Notes: generated from the sequence alone by a model not told the origin. A DNA stretch of 64,000 bases from Alphaproteobacteria bacterium (GCA_020632755.1 JACKEY010000015.1:1-64000), one strand, 5' to 3'; positions 24,748 to 33,260 are shown, counted from the first letter of the stretch. Program-made: numbers and translations.

Positions 24748-24993
24748 TCAGTAGCCGCCGGTCTCCTTCCAGGCGGAGGCGTTCGCGCCGACCATCAGGG
24801 CCACGCCGACACCGACCAGGCCCAGCGCCAGGAAGCCCTGGCTGTTGAGCACCAGGTCCGGCAGGGCGTCGTAGCCCAGCGTGCCGAAGACGGTCGCGGT
24901 GGGGCCCGCGGGCACGCCGATGCCGCCCATGGCCATGGTGATGATGCCGCTGGCGATGCAGACAGCGCCGATGATCCAGAGCGGGAGCTTCAT
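24748..24993 (-). CDS. Small membrane protein of unknown function
   Basis: An 81-residue protein with two hydrophobic helices (about 5-30 and 50-72) joined by a Gly/Pro-rich loop, ending in ASAWKETGGY. The ATG at 24993 is supported by GGAG five bases upstream; a longer in-frame extension runs into the divergent gene and is not credible. No family recognised. It sits 37 bases upstream of nadE on the same strand. Confidence 0.7.
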   Translation of the reverse strand: MKLPLWIIGAVCIASGIITMAMGGIGVPAGPTATVFGTLGYDALPDLVLNSQGFLALGLVGVGVALMVGANASAWKETGGY

Positions 24994-25096
24994 GGTCACT
25001 CCGAAGGAAGAGGCGGCGGGTCTATGCCAGCCCTGCCCGGGGGGCAAGCGCGGGTCCGTCGCAGGAGGATAGGAGGCCGGCCCTGCAGGAGGACCC

Positions 25097-25699
25097 ATGC
25101 GCCGCGCCCTGATCTTCGCCCTGTTCCTGACCGTCGGCTGTGGAGGCGAGCCCGCGCCGGCCCGCAAGGACATGGTCATCCAGGGAGGCGGCGGCGGCGG
25201 CGAGAAGGCGCTGGACGCCGCCGGCCAGCAGGTCGAGACGAAGCACGTCGAGAACACCGGGGACTTCGACAAGTTCGCCTTCGACTGCTGCAAGAGCCCC
25301 GCCGCCACCGCCGTGGTCGGCGCCTACGTGGCGCTGGCCGAGAAGCTGGCGGCCGACGACGAGCCGGCCAGCCAGCTGGCGGTCGACGGGCTGGTCAAGG
25401 CTGCCGAGACGGCGTCCATCGACCCGTCGCTGGGCGAGCGCCCCGGCGCCATCGCCAAGGCGGCCCGCGACCTGCAGGCCAAGGACATCGCGACCATCCG
25501 CGCCGGCCTGGACACGCTGTCCGTCGACGTGATCGTCCTGGCCCGCGAACAGACCGGCGGCAGCCAGAAGCTGAGCAGCGCCTTCTGCCCGATGGCGCCA
25601 GGCCACTGGCTGCAGCGCGGGGGCGCGATCCGCAACCCGTACTACGGCGCCGAGATGCTCACCTGCGGCACCCTCGAGAACGTCGCCGAGGTCGAGTAG
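25097..25699 (+). CDS. DUF3347-domain lipoprotein
   Basis: A 200-residue lipoprotein with lipobox TVGC (Cys15) and a poly-Gly linker. Residues 60-110 form helices (AYVALAEKLAADD). The C-terminus FCPMAPGHWLQ...IRNPYYGAEMLTCG matches the conserved Cys/Met/Trp ending of DUF3347 proteins, which are often linked to heavy-metal efflux and may bind copper through Cys and Met; metal binding here is inferred from the family. GGAGG lies upstream of the ATG. The following gene begins immediately after its stop (TAG then GTG), so they are likely co-transcribed. Confidence 0.75.
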   Translation: MRRALIFALFLTVGCGGEPAPARKDMVIQGGGGGGEKALDAAGQQVETKHVENTGDFDKFAFDCCKSPAATAVVGAYVALAEKLAADDEPASQLAVDGLVKAAETASIDPSLGERPGAIAKAARDLQAKDIATIRAGLDTLSVDVIVLAREQTGGSQKLSSAFCPMAPGHWLQRGGAIRNPYYGAEMLTCGTLENVAEVE

Positions 25700-26545
25700 G
25701 TGCCCCGCGCCCGCATCGTGGGCCTGCGGGCTGCCGCGACCCCGGTCACGGACACCGCCCCAGGCCCCGTGCTCGGTGCGCAGGTGGCTGCGCTGGTGGA
25801 CGCCCTCGGTCCGGCGGTCGGGCTGTGGTGTGCCGGGCCCGGTGGGCTCGGTCGGCACGTCGCCCTCGCGGCCGGCATGCCCTTCGACACCGTCCCGGTC
25901 GAGCTCGCCGCGGGCGGTCTCGGCGGCCTGGACGCGCTGGCGCGGGCCTTCGCCGACGACACCGGCGCCGTCGTGGTCTGTGCGGCGGACGTGGGGGGAG
26001 AGCCGCCGATCCCGGTGCCCGCCGACGGCCTGGCCTGGCGCACCACGCTGCTGTCGCGGGCCGAGAGCGACGCGCTGATCGCGCGGCGCGCCGGGGTGGT
26101 GCCCGACGGACTGGACCCGGAACCCGACGCGGGCTTCGGGGCCGTCGCGCTGGTGCTGGCGCCCGAGCAGGCCGACGCTCCGTCCGACGGGCGCATCGCG
26201 GCCGTGGCGCGGGCCGGGGTGGACCCTGCGCTGGGGGCAGGCGCTGCCCTGGACGCCGCGCAGGCCGCCTTGGCTTCGCTCGAGCTCGCCTCGTCGGAGC
26301 TGTCGGCCGTCGCGACGGCCGGGCTCGGCCCCGGTGCACGCCTCGCGCTCGCCCGGGCCCTCGATCACGATCCCGACCGGCTGGTCGTGCCCGGCGTGGA
26401 CGCCGGCGCGGCCACCGGCCTGCTCGCCCTCTCCCTCCTCCTCGACACCCTGCGCGAGAGCGGCGGGCGCCTGGGCCTGCTGGCGGCCGGAGACGACCTC
26501 GGCCGCGGCATCGCCGTGGTCGTCGACATCGAGACCTGGGCCTGA
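25700..26545 (+). CDS. Thiolase-like protein lacking all catalytic motifs
   Basis: A 281-residue protein that can be followed against thiolases along most of its length: GRHVALAAGMPFDTVPV, a helix start, VVVCAADVGG (the AGG.E segment), AVARAGVDPALGAGAALDAAQAAL, and GLLALSLLLDTLRESGGRLGLLAAGDDLGRGIAVV at the C-terminus. Every catalytic position is lost. The nucleophile Cys is Ala70 in ELAAGGL, the NEAF site reads AGLGP, the GHP site reads GVDAG, and the C-terminal CIGGG reads AAGDD. About 100 residues of the loop domain are missing. It cannot act as a thiolase; a binding or structural role is possible. GTG start directly follows the DUF3347 stop. Confidence 0.65.
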   Translation: MPRARIVGLRAAATPVTDTAPGPVLGAQVAALVDALGPAVGLWCAGPGGLGRHVALAAGMPFDTVPVELAAGGLGGLDALARAFADDTGAVVVCAADVGGEPPIPVPADGLAWRTTLLSRAESDALIARRAGVVPDGLDPEPDAGFGAVALVLAPEQADAPSDGRIAAVARAGVDPALGAGAALDAAQAALASLELASSELSAVATAGLGPGARLALARALDHDPDRLVVPGVDAGAATGLLALSLLLDTLRESGGRLGLLAAGDDLGRGIAVVVDIETWA

Positions 26546-26632
26546 GCCGGCGGGCCCGCGCGTCCTCCTCCTCCGCACCCGGCCGCGAGCGTCTATGCTC
26601 GCGCCCCCTCGCCCCGTTGCTTCCCCGGTCCC

Positions 26633-27247
26633 ATGGCCCCCTCCGCCTTCCTCCTCGGTGACCCCGAGCGCCTGGCCTTCGCCGGTCACCTGCGCCTGCG
26701 TCACGACGGGCAGCGGGCCCGGCTCGCCGTGGCCGGCCGGGTCGGGGTCGGCGAGGTCGAGGACACCGACGCCCGGCTGCGCGCCGCCTGGGCCGCCGCG
26801 AGCACGCTGCGCGCCGCCCTTCGCCACGGGCTCCAGCAGGCGGCCCCCGACGCCGATCGACATGTGCTGCTGCGCACCCTGTGGGAGTCGCTGCTCGTCG
26901 CCCCCGCCGCGGCCCACGGTCCGACCGGCGGCGCCGAGACCACCCTGCTGGCGGTCGTGACCGACGACGAAGGTGTCGGCGTCGCCGCGATCGGCCTGTG
27001 CCGGGCCTGGGCCCTGCGCGCCGCCGGCCCGGAGCCCCTGGTCGAGCCGGGCCACCCCCTGCTGTGCGCCCCCGGCCTACCCGAGCGCACGCCCGGCGTG
27101 CTGACCCTCGACGCCCCCGACGGCGTGCAGGCCGTGCTCGGCGCGCCCTCGCACCTGGCGCCGACGCTGGGGCCGGCCGACGGCGACGGCGGGCTGTCGG
27201 ACCTGCCCGGCGCCGCCCTGGCCCGCCGCTTCGGGATCCGCCCATGA
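26633..27247 (+). CDS. Unknown protein, possibly a degenerate PP2C-like domain
   Basis: A 204-residue protein with no signal peptide. The middle segment TTLLAVVTDDEGVGVAAIGLCRAWALRAAGPEPLVEPGHPLL has the order of strands found in PP2C phosphatases, with GLCRAWAL where those have GDSRAYLL. The metal-binding Asp residues (DGxGG, GDS) are missing, so phosphatase activity is unlikely even if the fold is right. The similarity is weak and based on reading only. The stop overlaps the next start (ATGA). Confidence 0.5.
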   Translation: MAPSAFLLGDPERLAFAGHLRLRHDGQRARLAVAGRVGVGEVEDTDARLRAAWAAASTLRAALRHGLQQAAPDADRHVLLRTLWESLLVAPAAAHGPTGGAETTLLAVVTDDEGVGVAAIGLCRAWALRAAGPEPLVEPGHPLLCAPGLPERTPGVLTLDAPDGVQAVLGAPSHLAPTLGPADGDGGLSDLPGAALARRFGIRP

Positions 27248-27960
27248 GCCGCGAGCGCCTGGCCGCCCTGCGCGAGGAGGTCGCCCGTGCCGTCGAGGAC
27301 GGCCACGCCCCGCGGGCCCTGCTGCAGCAGCTCGCCGGCCAGGACGTGATGGCCCTGGCCGAGGTCGTCGTCGGCCCGCGCGCCGCGCCTTCGCCCCTGC
27401 TGGTGAGCGCCGCGCTCGAGGTGCTGCCCGCCCTGGAAGAGGCGATCGCGCCCAAGGCGCTGTACCAGCGGCTGGTCGCGCTGGCCGTCGAGACCCGGGC
27501 CGAGGTGCTCACCGCCGCCGCCGAGCGACACCCGCTGGCCGACTGGCTGGTGCCCCTGTCGCGCAAGGTCGAGGGCACCGCCGCGGGCACTGTGCACCTG
27601 CGGGCCGTGGCCGACCACCCGGCCTTCGAGCGCTGCTGCCAGGCCCACGCCGAGGCCGGCCACCGCGAGGGGCTGGTGGCCACCGCCGCCGCCCTGGGGC
27701 GTCCCGAGCCCGCGGCGATGCTGGCGCTGGCCGGGGACGCCGACGGCGCCGCCGAGGCGGTCGTCCGCACCCTCGAGCGCGCGCCCGACAGCGCCGTCGT
27801 GGCCTGGGTCGGGGCGGCCTGGGGCCCCGGGCTCGACCCGCTCCTGGCCCGCACCGTCCAGCACCTGCGGGACGGCGCCACCGCGGCGGCCCTGGCGCCC
27901 TGGCTGGACGGCTGGCCGCGTGCCGGCGGGCTGCTCGCGGCGGTCCGCCGCGCCCTGTGA
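27244..27960 (+). CDS. Helical protein of unknown function
   Basis: A 238-residue Ala-rich, all-helical soluble protein with no signal peptide or recognised motif. Its helices have a loose periodicity of about 35 residues that suggests degenerate HEAT-like repeats. It overlaps the preceding gene by four bases (ATGA) and lies 49 bases before a molybdopterin oxidoreductase on the same strand. I cannot assign a function. Confidence 0.65.
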   Translation: MSRERLAALREEVARAVEDGHAPRALLQQLAGQDVMALAEVVVGPRAAPSPLLVSAALEVLPALEEAIAPKALYQRLVALAVETRAEVLTAAAERHPLADWLVPLSRKVEGTAAGTVHLRAVADHPAFERCCQAHAEAGHREGLVATAAALGRPEPAAMLALAGDADGAAEAVVRTLERAPDSAVVAWVGAAWGPGLDPLLARTVQHLRDGATAAALAPWLDGWPRAGGLLAAVRRAL

Positions 27961-28009
27961 TCTCTTCGTGCACCGCCAGCACCCGGCGAGCGGGGTAGGG
28001 TCTGCCGCG

Positions 28010-30055
28010 ATGACCGACGACACCCAGTTCCTCCCTGTGTACTGCCGGCTGTGCGAGGCCCGCTGCGGCCTGCTGGCGCGCATCCAGGATGGCCGCCTGG
28101 CGGGCTTCTCCGGCGATGCCGACGACCCGGTGTCGCGCGGCTTCGTCTGCGACCAGCCGGACGCCAGCCTGGCGGCCCTGACCCACCCCGAGCGCGTGCG
28201 CACGCCGCTGCGCCGCGGGTCCGACGGCACCCTGCAGCCCGCCACCTGGGACGAAGCGCTGGCCGACATCGGCGAGCGGCTCCGCGCCCTGCGCGGCCGG
28301 CACGGGGCCCGCTCCCTGGGCCTGTTCCTGGGCCACGGCGTGCAGCGCAGCAGCCGCCTGCTCGCCCGCAGCCTGGCCGTCGGTGTGGGGCTCGGCACCC
28401 CGAACCTGCTCAGCAGCCTGGCCCTCGGCGCCGGTCCGCGGCTGCAGGCCACCGAGTGGATGCTCGGCCAGCCGACCCCGCTGCTCGCCGACGTCGGTCG
28501 CGCCCACTACGTCGTGCTCCTCGGCCAGGACGCCACCGAGACCGACTGGGGCCCGCTGCACGCCGGCCAGCACTTCGGTCCGGACCTGGCGTTCAGCCGC
28601 AAGACCAAGGGCACCAAGGTCATCGTCGCCAGTCCCCGCAAGGGGCCGCTCTGCGACGAAGCCGACCAGCACCTGCCGATCCGCCCGGGCACCGAGCTGT
28701 ACTTCCTGCTCGGCCTGCTGTCGGCCACGCTCAAGGGCGACTGGATCGACCACCAGTACCTGCGCGACTACAGCACCGGCCTGGACGAGATCCGCCGCGC
28801 CATGGCGCCGTGGACCGTCGAGCGCTGCGCCGCCGCCTGCGGGCTCGAGCCCGCGCAGATCTCCGGCGTCGCGCTGAAGCTCACGCGCTCGGCCATGGCC
28901 GTCATCCACCCCGGCCACGGCGCCCTGTCCGGCCCGCACGCCGCCATCGCGGCCTGGGCCTGGCTGACGCTGCACACCCTGACGGCCAACGCCCTGCGGC
29001 CCGGCGGCATCTACGCCCACCCGGGCCTGGTCGATCTGCAGCCCGCCCTGCAGGCCGTGCCCACGGACAGCGCGCCGCGGACCCGGTCCGGCGACCACCC
29101 GCTGCTGCTGCTGCAGGCCCCCGCCACCGTGCTGGCCGACGAAGCCCTGAGCCCCGGCCCCGAGCAGCTGCGCGGGCTGGTGTCGGTCGGCGGCGACCCG
29201 CTGATCGAGCTGCCCGGCAGCGACCGCACCCGCCGCGCCCTGGACGAGCTGGACCTGCACGTCGTGCTCACCACCTGGCGCGGGCCCGCCTGCGACCACG
29301 CCGACTGGGTGCTGCCCGTGCAGCACCCGTGGGAAGAGAGCGACGTCCAGCTGCTGGACAACATCCTGCTGCCCGTGACCCAGGTCGCTGCCGCCCCCGC
29401 CGTCGTCGGCGCCCCCGCCGACGCCCGCCCCGCCCAGGACGTGCTGCGCAGCATCTTCTCGGCGGTGCACCCCGGCGCTCGCGGCAGCGCCTTCGGCATG
29501 CACTTCTCGGTCGCGGCCCGGTTCCTGGCCGGCGCCGACCTCGCCCCCTGGGAACAGCGGCTGCTGGACTGGCTGGGCGGCGTCGAAGAAGGCGCCCTGG
29601 ACGCGCCTCCGCACCGCGTCGTGCGCGGCGATACCAACCGCGCCGAGTGGCGGCTGAGCCACGACGACCAGCGCATCCACCTGGCGCCGGCCCCGATCAT
29701 CGACCGCCTCGCCGCCGTCGAGGACCCGGCCACCGACCCGGAGCTGCCGCTGTTCCTGCGCACCAGCGCCCGGCGCGACCGCCGCCCAGACCCCCTGCAC
29801 GGCGGCGCCGACGCCGGCGTCTTCGTGCATCCCGACTGCGGCGTGGCCGACGGCGCCACGGTGCTCGTCGAGACCCGCTACGGCCGCGTCACGGCCACCG
29901 CCCACCACGACGCCGGGCTGCGCCCCGACAGCGTGGACCTGCCCTGGGGCCAGGCCACGGTCGACGTGATGTCGGTGCTGCCCGCCGACGTGCGCGACCC
30001 GCTCAGCGGCGCGCCCTGGGTCGACGGGCTGCCCTGTCGCATCTCGGCGGCCTGA
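28010..30055 (+). CDS. Molybdopterin oxidoreductase with N-terminal [4Fe-4S] site
   Basis: A 681-residue member of the DMSO reductase superfamily. The iron-sulphur site is complete: CRLCEARC (Cys12, 15, 19) and a fourth Cys at about 47 (GFVCDQP). Next come PLRRGSDGTLQPATWDEAL and KGTKVIVASPRKG. The C-terminal cofactor-binding beta-barrel domain contains FVHPDCGVADGATVLVETRYGRVTATA. There is no Tat signal, so it is probably cytoplasmic. The residue that ligates Mo cannot be placed with certainty. The substrate is unknown; formate or other small molecules are typical. The start ATG at 28010 puts the Cys motif at the usual N-terminal place. Its stop overlaps the beta-helix gene (TGATG). Confidence 0.88.
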   Translation: MTDDTQFLPVYCRLCEARCGLLARIQDGRLAGFSGDADDPVSRGFVCDQPDASLAALTHPERVRTPLRRGSDGTLQPATWDEALADIGERLRALRGRHGARSLGLFLGHGVQRSSRLLARSLAVGVGLGTPNLLSSLALGAGPRLQATEWMLGQPTPLLADVGRAHYVVLLGQDATETDWGPLHAGQHFGPDLAFSRKTKGTKVIVASPRKGPLCDEADQHLPIRPGTELYFLLGLLSATLKGDWIDHQYLRDYSTGLDEIRRAMAPWTVERCAAACGLEPAQISGVALKLTRSAMAVIHPGHGALSGPHAAIAAWAWLTLHTLTANALRPGGIYAHPGLVDLQPALQAVPTDSAPRTRSGDHPLLLLQAPATVLADEALSPGPEQLRGLVSVGGDPLIELPGSDRTRRALDELDLHVVLTTWRGPACDHADWVLPVQHPWEESDVQLLDNILLPVTQVAAAPAVVGAPADARPAQDVLRSIFSAVHPGARGSAFGMHFSVAARFLAGADLAPWEQRLLDWLGGVEEGALDAPPHRVVRGDTNRAEWRLSHDDQRIHLAPAPIIDRLAAVEDPATDPELPLFLRTSARRDRRPDPLHGGADAGVFVHPDCGVADGATVLVETRYGRVTATAHHDAGLRPDSVDLPWGQATVDVMSVLPADVRDPLSGAPWVDGLPCRISAA

Positions 30056-31521
30056 TGGCCGTGCGGGTCCCCGACCAGGTCGCGGACCTGGCGACGGCGC
30101 TCGACAGCGGCGCCGACGAGATCGTCATCACCGGCCGGGTGAGCGGCCCGGTGACCATCGACCGCCCGCTCACCCTGCGCGGCGAGGGCGAGGGCGCCGT
30201 CCTGCACGCCGCCGAAGGCCGCGCCCTGGTGCTCTCGGCCGACGTCGTCGTCCAGGACCTGGGCATCGTCGGCGACCAGGGCACCGGCGTCTACATCACC
30301 GCCGGCCGGCCGACGCTGACCCGCGTGCGCGTCGTGTCCGGCAACGTCGCCGTCGTCTGCCGCGGCGACAGCGCCCCGGTGCTGCGCGAGGTCGTCGCCG
30401 AGCGCTGCGCCCACGGCCTGCTGGTCGAAGAAGACGCCGCCCCCGACGTGGACACGCTGACCCTGATCGCCAGCGGCGGCGGCATGGTGTTCCGTGACCG
30501 GGCCCGCGGCGTCGTCCGCCAGTGCGCCGTGCTGTCCGGCAGCCACGCGGCCATCGACATCAGCGGCGACGCCGAGCCCCTGCTCGAGGGCATCATCGTG
30601 CCCCAGACCGCGGCCAGCGCCGTGTTCGTGCACGGCCGCGCCGCGCCGGTCATCCGCGAGCTCATCAGCCAGCAGTCGCGGCTGGCCAGCATCGAGCTGG
30701 CCGGCGACAGCACCGCCACCATCGTCGACGCGGTGCTGCAGAAGGCCGGCGGCAGCGGCCTGTTCGTCCACGACCGCGCCCGCCCCGTGCTGCGCGAGCT
30801 GACCGTCGAGGACTGCGCCCTGGCCGGGGTCGAGGTCGCCGAAGCCGCCGCCCCGGACGCCCAGGGCATCCTGCTGCAGCGCTGCGCCGGCAGCGGCCTG
30901 TTCCTGCGCGGCACCGCCGGGGGCACCTGGAAGGCCGTGCGCTGCGAAGGCACCGGCAAGGCCGGCATCGAAGCCGGCGAGCAGGCCGATCCCACCGTGG
31001 ACGGCGTCGTCGTCGTCGAGCCCCGCGGCAGCGGCCTGTACCTGCACGAGCGCAGCCGCGGCACCTGGCTGTCCGTGCGGGTCCAGGGCTCGTCCCTGGC
31101 CGGCCTCGAGATCGCCGGGCATGCCGCCCCCGAGCTCGAAGGCGTCGAGATCTTCGGCAGCGAGCAGGGCGGGCTGTGGGTGCACGGAGACGCCCGCGCC
31201 GAGGTCATCGGCCTCAGCGTCCAGCACGCGCTGCTGGCCGCGGTCGAGGTGGCCGAGGCCGGCAGGTTGTCGCTGGAGGAGGCCGTGGTCGACGACACCC
31301 GCGGCTTCGGCCTGCGGGTCATCGAGGACGCGACCCTGGACGGACAGGCCATCGACCTGCGCCAGGGCGACACCGAGATCGCCGACCGGGCGCGGGTGGT
31401 CTGGTCCGGCGGGGCCGCGGCCCGGCCGATCCGGGTGTCCGGCGACGCGTCGCTGGTGCTGACCGGCGTCGCGGCGGACGACGTCACCGCGCTCGGTGAA
31501 GCGGTCCTCGAGCGGACCTGA
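30055..31521 (+). CDS. Right-handed parallel beta-helix protein, cytoplasmic
   Basis: A 488-residue protein made of repeated turns of about 22-24 residues such as GSGLFVHDRARPVLRELTVEDCALAGVEVAEAAAPD and SGLYLHERSRGTWLSVRVQGSSLAGLEIAGHAAPE. The pattern is that of PbH1/NosD-type beta-helices. It lacks a signal peptide, which is unusual since most such proteins are secreted. It starts with AVRVPDQVADLATALDSGADEIVI, like a NosD-type entry strand. Its start overlaps the molybdo-enzyme stop (TGATG), so the two are translationally coupled, and it may bind or stabilise that enzyme. No catalytic residues of pectin or polysaccharide lyases are visible. Confidence 0.82.
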   Translation: MAVRVPDQVADLATALDSGADEIVITGRVSGPVTIDRPLTLRGEGEGAVLHAAEGRALVLSADVVVQDLGIVGDQGTGVYITAGRPTLTRVRVVSGNVAVVCRGDSAPVLREVVAERCAHGLLVEEDAAPDVDTLTLIASGGGMVFRDRARGVVRQCAVLSGSHAAIDISGDAEPLLEGIIVPQTAASAVFVHGRAAPVIRELISQQSRLASIELAGDSTATIVDAVLQKAGGSGLFVHDRARPVLRELTVEDCALAGVEVAEAAAPDAQGILLQRCAGSGLFLRGTAGGTWKAVRCEGTGKAGIEAGEQADPTVDGVVVVEPRGSGLYLHERSRGTWLSVRVQGSSLAGLEIAGHAAPELEGVEIFGSEQGGLWVHGDARAEVIGLSVQHALLAAVEVAEAGRLSLEEAVVDDTRGFGLRVIEDATLDGQAIDLRQGDTEIADRARVVWSGGAAARPIRVSGDASLVLTGVAADDVTALGEAVLERT

Positions 31522-31545
31522 CGCTCAGTCCGCGGTCAGCTCGAG
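31507..31545. terminator. Two-layer hairpin between convergent genes, stops paired
   Basis: Inner stem GCGGA-CTGA (31512-31521, one bulged C) pairs with TCAG-TCCGC (31525-31533) over a three-base loop. An alternative outer stem CTCGAGC (31507-31513) pairs with GCTCGAG (31539-31545). The gap between the two genes is only three bases and both stop codons are in the inner stem. Confidence 0.55.
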
Positions 31546-33126
31546 CGCGCCGCTGACGTCGGCCACGTCGTCTTCGGTGACGTCGTCGGGCTCGACCTCG
31601 ACCGTGGTCTCGGTCGGGCTGGCTTCCCAGTTCACGCCGGGCAGGCGCGCGATGGTCGCGAAGTCGCGCTGCTCGACCAGCTGGGAGCGCGGGTGGGTCA
31701 GCACGTTGAGCAGCTCGAGGCCGCCAGCGAAGCCGTTGCTGCTGCGACCGAGCCCCACCGCCGGCAGGCGCATGCTGGCGCCGATGGTGCTGCGGTTCAG
31801 GTTCAGCGCGCCGGTGCGCAGGCGGTCGGCGATCTCGGGCAGGTCGGGGTTGTCGAGGCGTGTGAACACGCTGGTCGCCAGCCGGAAGGCGGCCTGGTTG
31901 TGCAGGGCGGCGGCTTCTTCCCAGGTCGCGACCTTGTAGACCAGCAGGATCGGCCCCGGCGGCTCTTCGTCCAGGAAGGCGTGGCCGTTCTCCCAGTGCA
32001 CCCGGTAGGCGGCGGGGCGGGCGTAGAAGCCGCGGCGGCCGCCGGTGTCGTGGCCGGCTTCCGCGAGGGGCTGGTGGCCCTTGCCGACCAGCTGGCGCGA
32101 GAAGCGGCGGTAGCGGGTGCGCAGGTTCTCGCTGATGAGCGGGCCCATGAACACGTCGGCGTCGAAGGCGTAGCCGACCTCGAGCCGCAGGGCGTGGCGC
32201 ACCAGGCCTTCGACGAAGCCCTGCCAGGCGCCTTCGGTCACCAGCACGCGGGCGGTGCTGTTGTGGCGCTGGCCGGCCGTCAGGTAGGCGCCGACCATCA
32301 CTTCGTAGACGGCCCGATCGATCTCGGCGTCGTCGAGCACGATGGCGATGCCGCCGCCGCCGGTGTGCGTGACCACCGGGAGCTCGGGGCGTTCCATGGT
32401 CAGCTGGCGGATGGTGGTCGCGGTCGCGTAGCTGCCGGTGAACAGGATCGCGTCCAGGCCGGGGTTGGCGACCATGCGCTGGCCGATCACCGAGCCGGGG
32501 CCCTGCACCATGTTGAACACGCCGCGGGGCAGCCGGCAGCGGTCCCACAGCTCGGCCACCGCCTGGCCGACGCCGGGGGTGAACTTGCTGGGCTTGAGCA
32601 CGACGGCGTTGCCCGACAGGATGGCGGCCGACGCCTGGACCGCCGGCACGAGCAGCGGCAGGTTGTAGGGCGCCATCACCGCGACCACGCCGCGGGGCAG
32701 CCGGTCGCTGCGGGCGCCGATCTCCTCGATGACGCGCGGCGCCAGCCGGTCCACGCCCTCGTCCAGGAACAGGTCCAGGGCGCGGATGGCGGCCAGGACC
32801 TCCTGCCGCGACTCCCAGATGGGCTTGCCGACCTCGCGGCTGATCAGGCGCGCGCTGCGTTCCTGGAACCGGGCCAGCTGGTCGCGGAAGCGCTTGACCG
32901 CCAGGGCGCGGTCGGCGAGCGGCACGCGGCGCCAGACCTTGGCGCCGATGTGCGCGAAGTCCACCGCGTCGTCGACCGCCGACTCGCTGAACGGGAAGCG
33001 GCCGAGCACGTCGCCGCGGTCCCCGGGGTTCACCCCGTTGATGTAGCCGTCGACCACTTCGGGCTTGACGAAGGAGCCGTGGACGTAGTCGCCGCGCCGC
33101 AGCAGTCGGTCCCGGATGTCGTCCAC
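31525..33126 (-). CDS. Aldehyde dehydrogenase homologue lacking catalytic Cys and Glu
   Basis: A 533-residue protein closest in layout to AstD-type succinylglutamate semialdehyde dehydrogenases. Cofactor-binding features are kept: MAPYNLPLLVP, VVLKPSKFTP (Lys178) and LFTGSYATA. The catalytic cysteine, normally in GQRC, is His288 (AGQRHNSTARVLV), and the base normally in ELGG is His254 (THTGGGG). Both codons were checked in the nucleotide sequence (CAC at 32265-32263 and 32367-32365). It therefore should not oxidise aldehydes by the standard route. A C-terminal acidic tail of about 30 residues is extra. The GTG start has AGGAG upstream. It could be a regulator, a chaperone-like partner, or an NAD(P)-binding protein with new chemistry. 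Confidence 0.88.
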   Translation of the reverse strand: MDDIRDRLLRRGDYVHGSFVKPEVVDGYINGVNPGDRGDVLGRFPFSESAVDDAVDFAHIGAKVWRRVPLADRALAVKRFRDQLARFQERSARLISREVGKPIWESRQEVLAAIRALDLFLDEGVDRLAPRVIEEIGARSDRLPRGVVAVMAPYNLPLLVPAVQASAAILSGNAVVLKPSKFTPGVGQAVAELWDRCRLPRGVFNMVQGPGSVIGQRMVANPGLDAILFTGSYATATTIRQLTMERPELPVVTHTGGGGIAIVLDDAEIDRAVYEVMVGAYLTAGQRHNSTARVLVTEGAWQGFVEGLVRHALRLEVGYAFDADVFMGPLISENLRTRYRRFSRQLVGKGHQPLAEAGHDTGGRRGFYARPAAYRVHWENGHAFLDEEPPGPILLVYKVATWEEAAALHNQAAFRLATSVFTRLDNPDLPEIADRLRTGALNLNRSTIGASMRLPAVGLGRSSNGFAGGLELLNVLTHPRSQLVEQRDFATIARLPGVNWEASPTETTVEVEPDDVTEDDVADVSGALELTAD

Positions 33127-33197
33127 GGCGGCTCTCCTTCCGCGGGTGCGGGGTCCCGGGGTCTCCGGGTGCTGGGGCCGTCCCAGCGGGTCGCGCG

Positions 33198-33203
33198 ACT
33201 ATA
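33198..33203 (-). promoter_or_regulatory. Candidate -10 box of the ALDH-like gene
   Basis: TATAGT (five of six to consensus, minus strand) lies about 70 bases upstream of the GTG start, in otherwise GC-rich DNA. No convincing -35 at 16-18 bases is present. Confidence 0.3.
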
Positions 33204-33243
33204 GCGCGGGCTCCTCCCCGGTACGACGCAAGGCCCCCCCGGA

Positions 33244-33260
33244 CGTCACGCATGCGTCAC
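33244..33260. promoter_or_regulatory. Palindrome with CGTCAC direct repeats upstream of cbs
   Basis: CGTCACGCATGCGTCAC contains a perfect 10-base palindrome ACGCATGCGT and two copies of CGTCAC spaced 11 bases apart. It is 78 bases before the cbs start and could be an operator. Confidence 0.35.
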
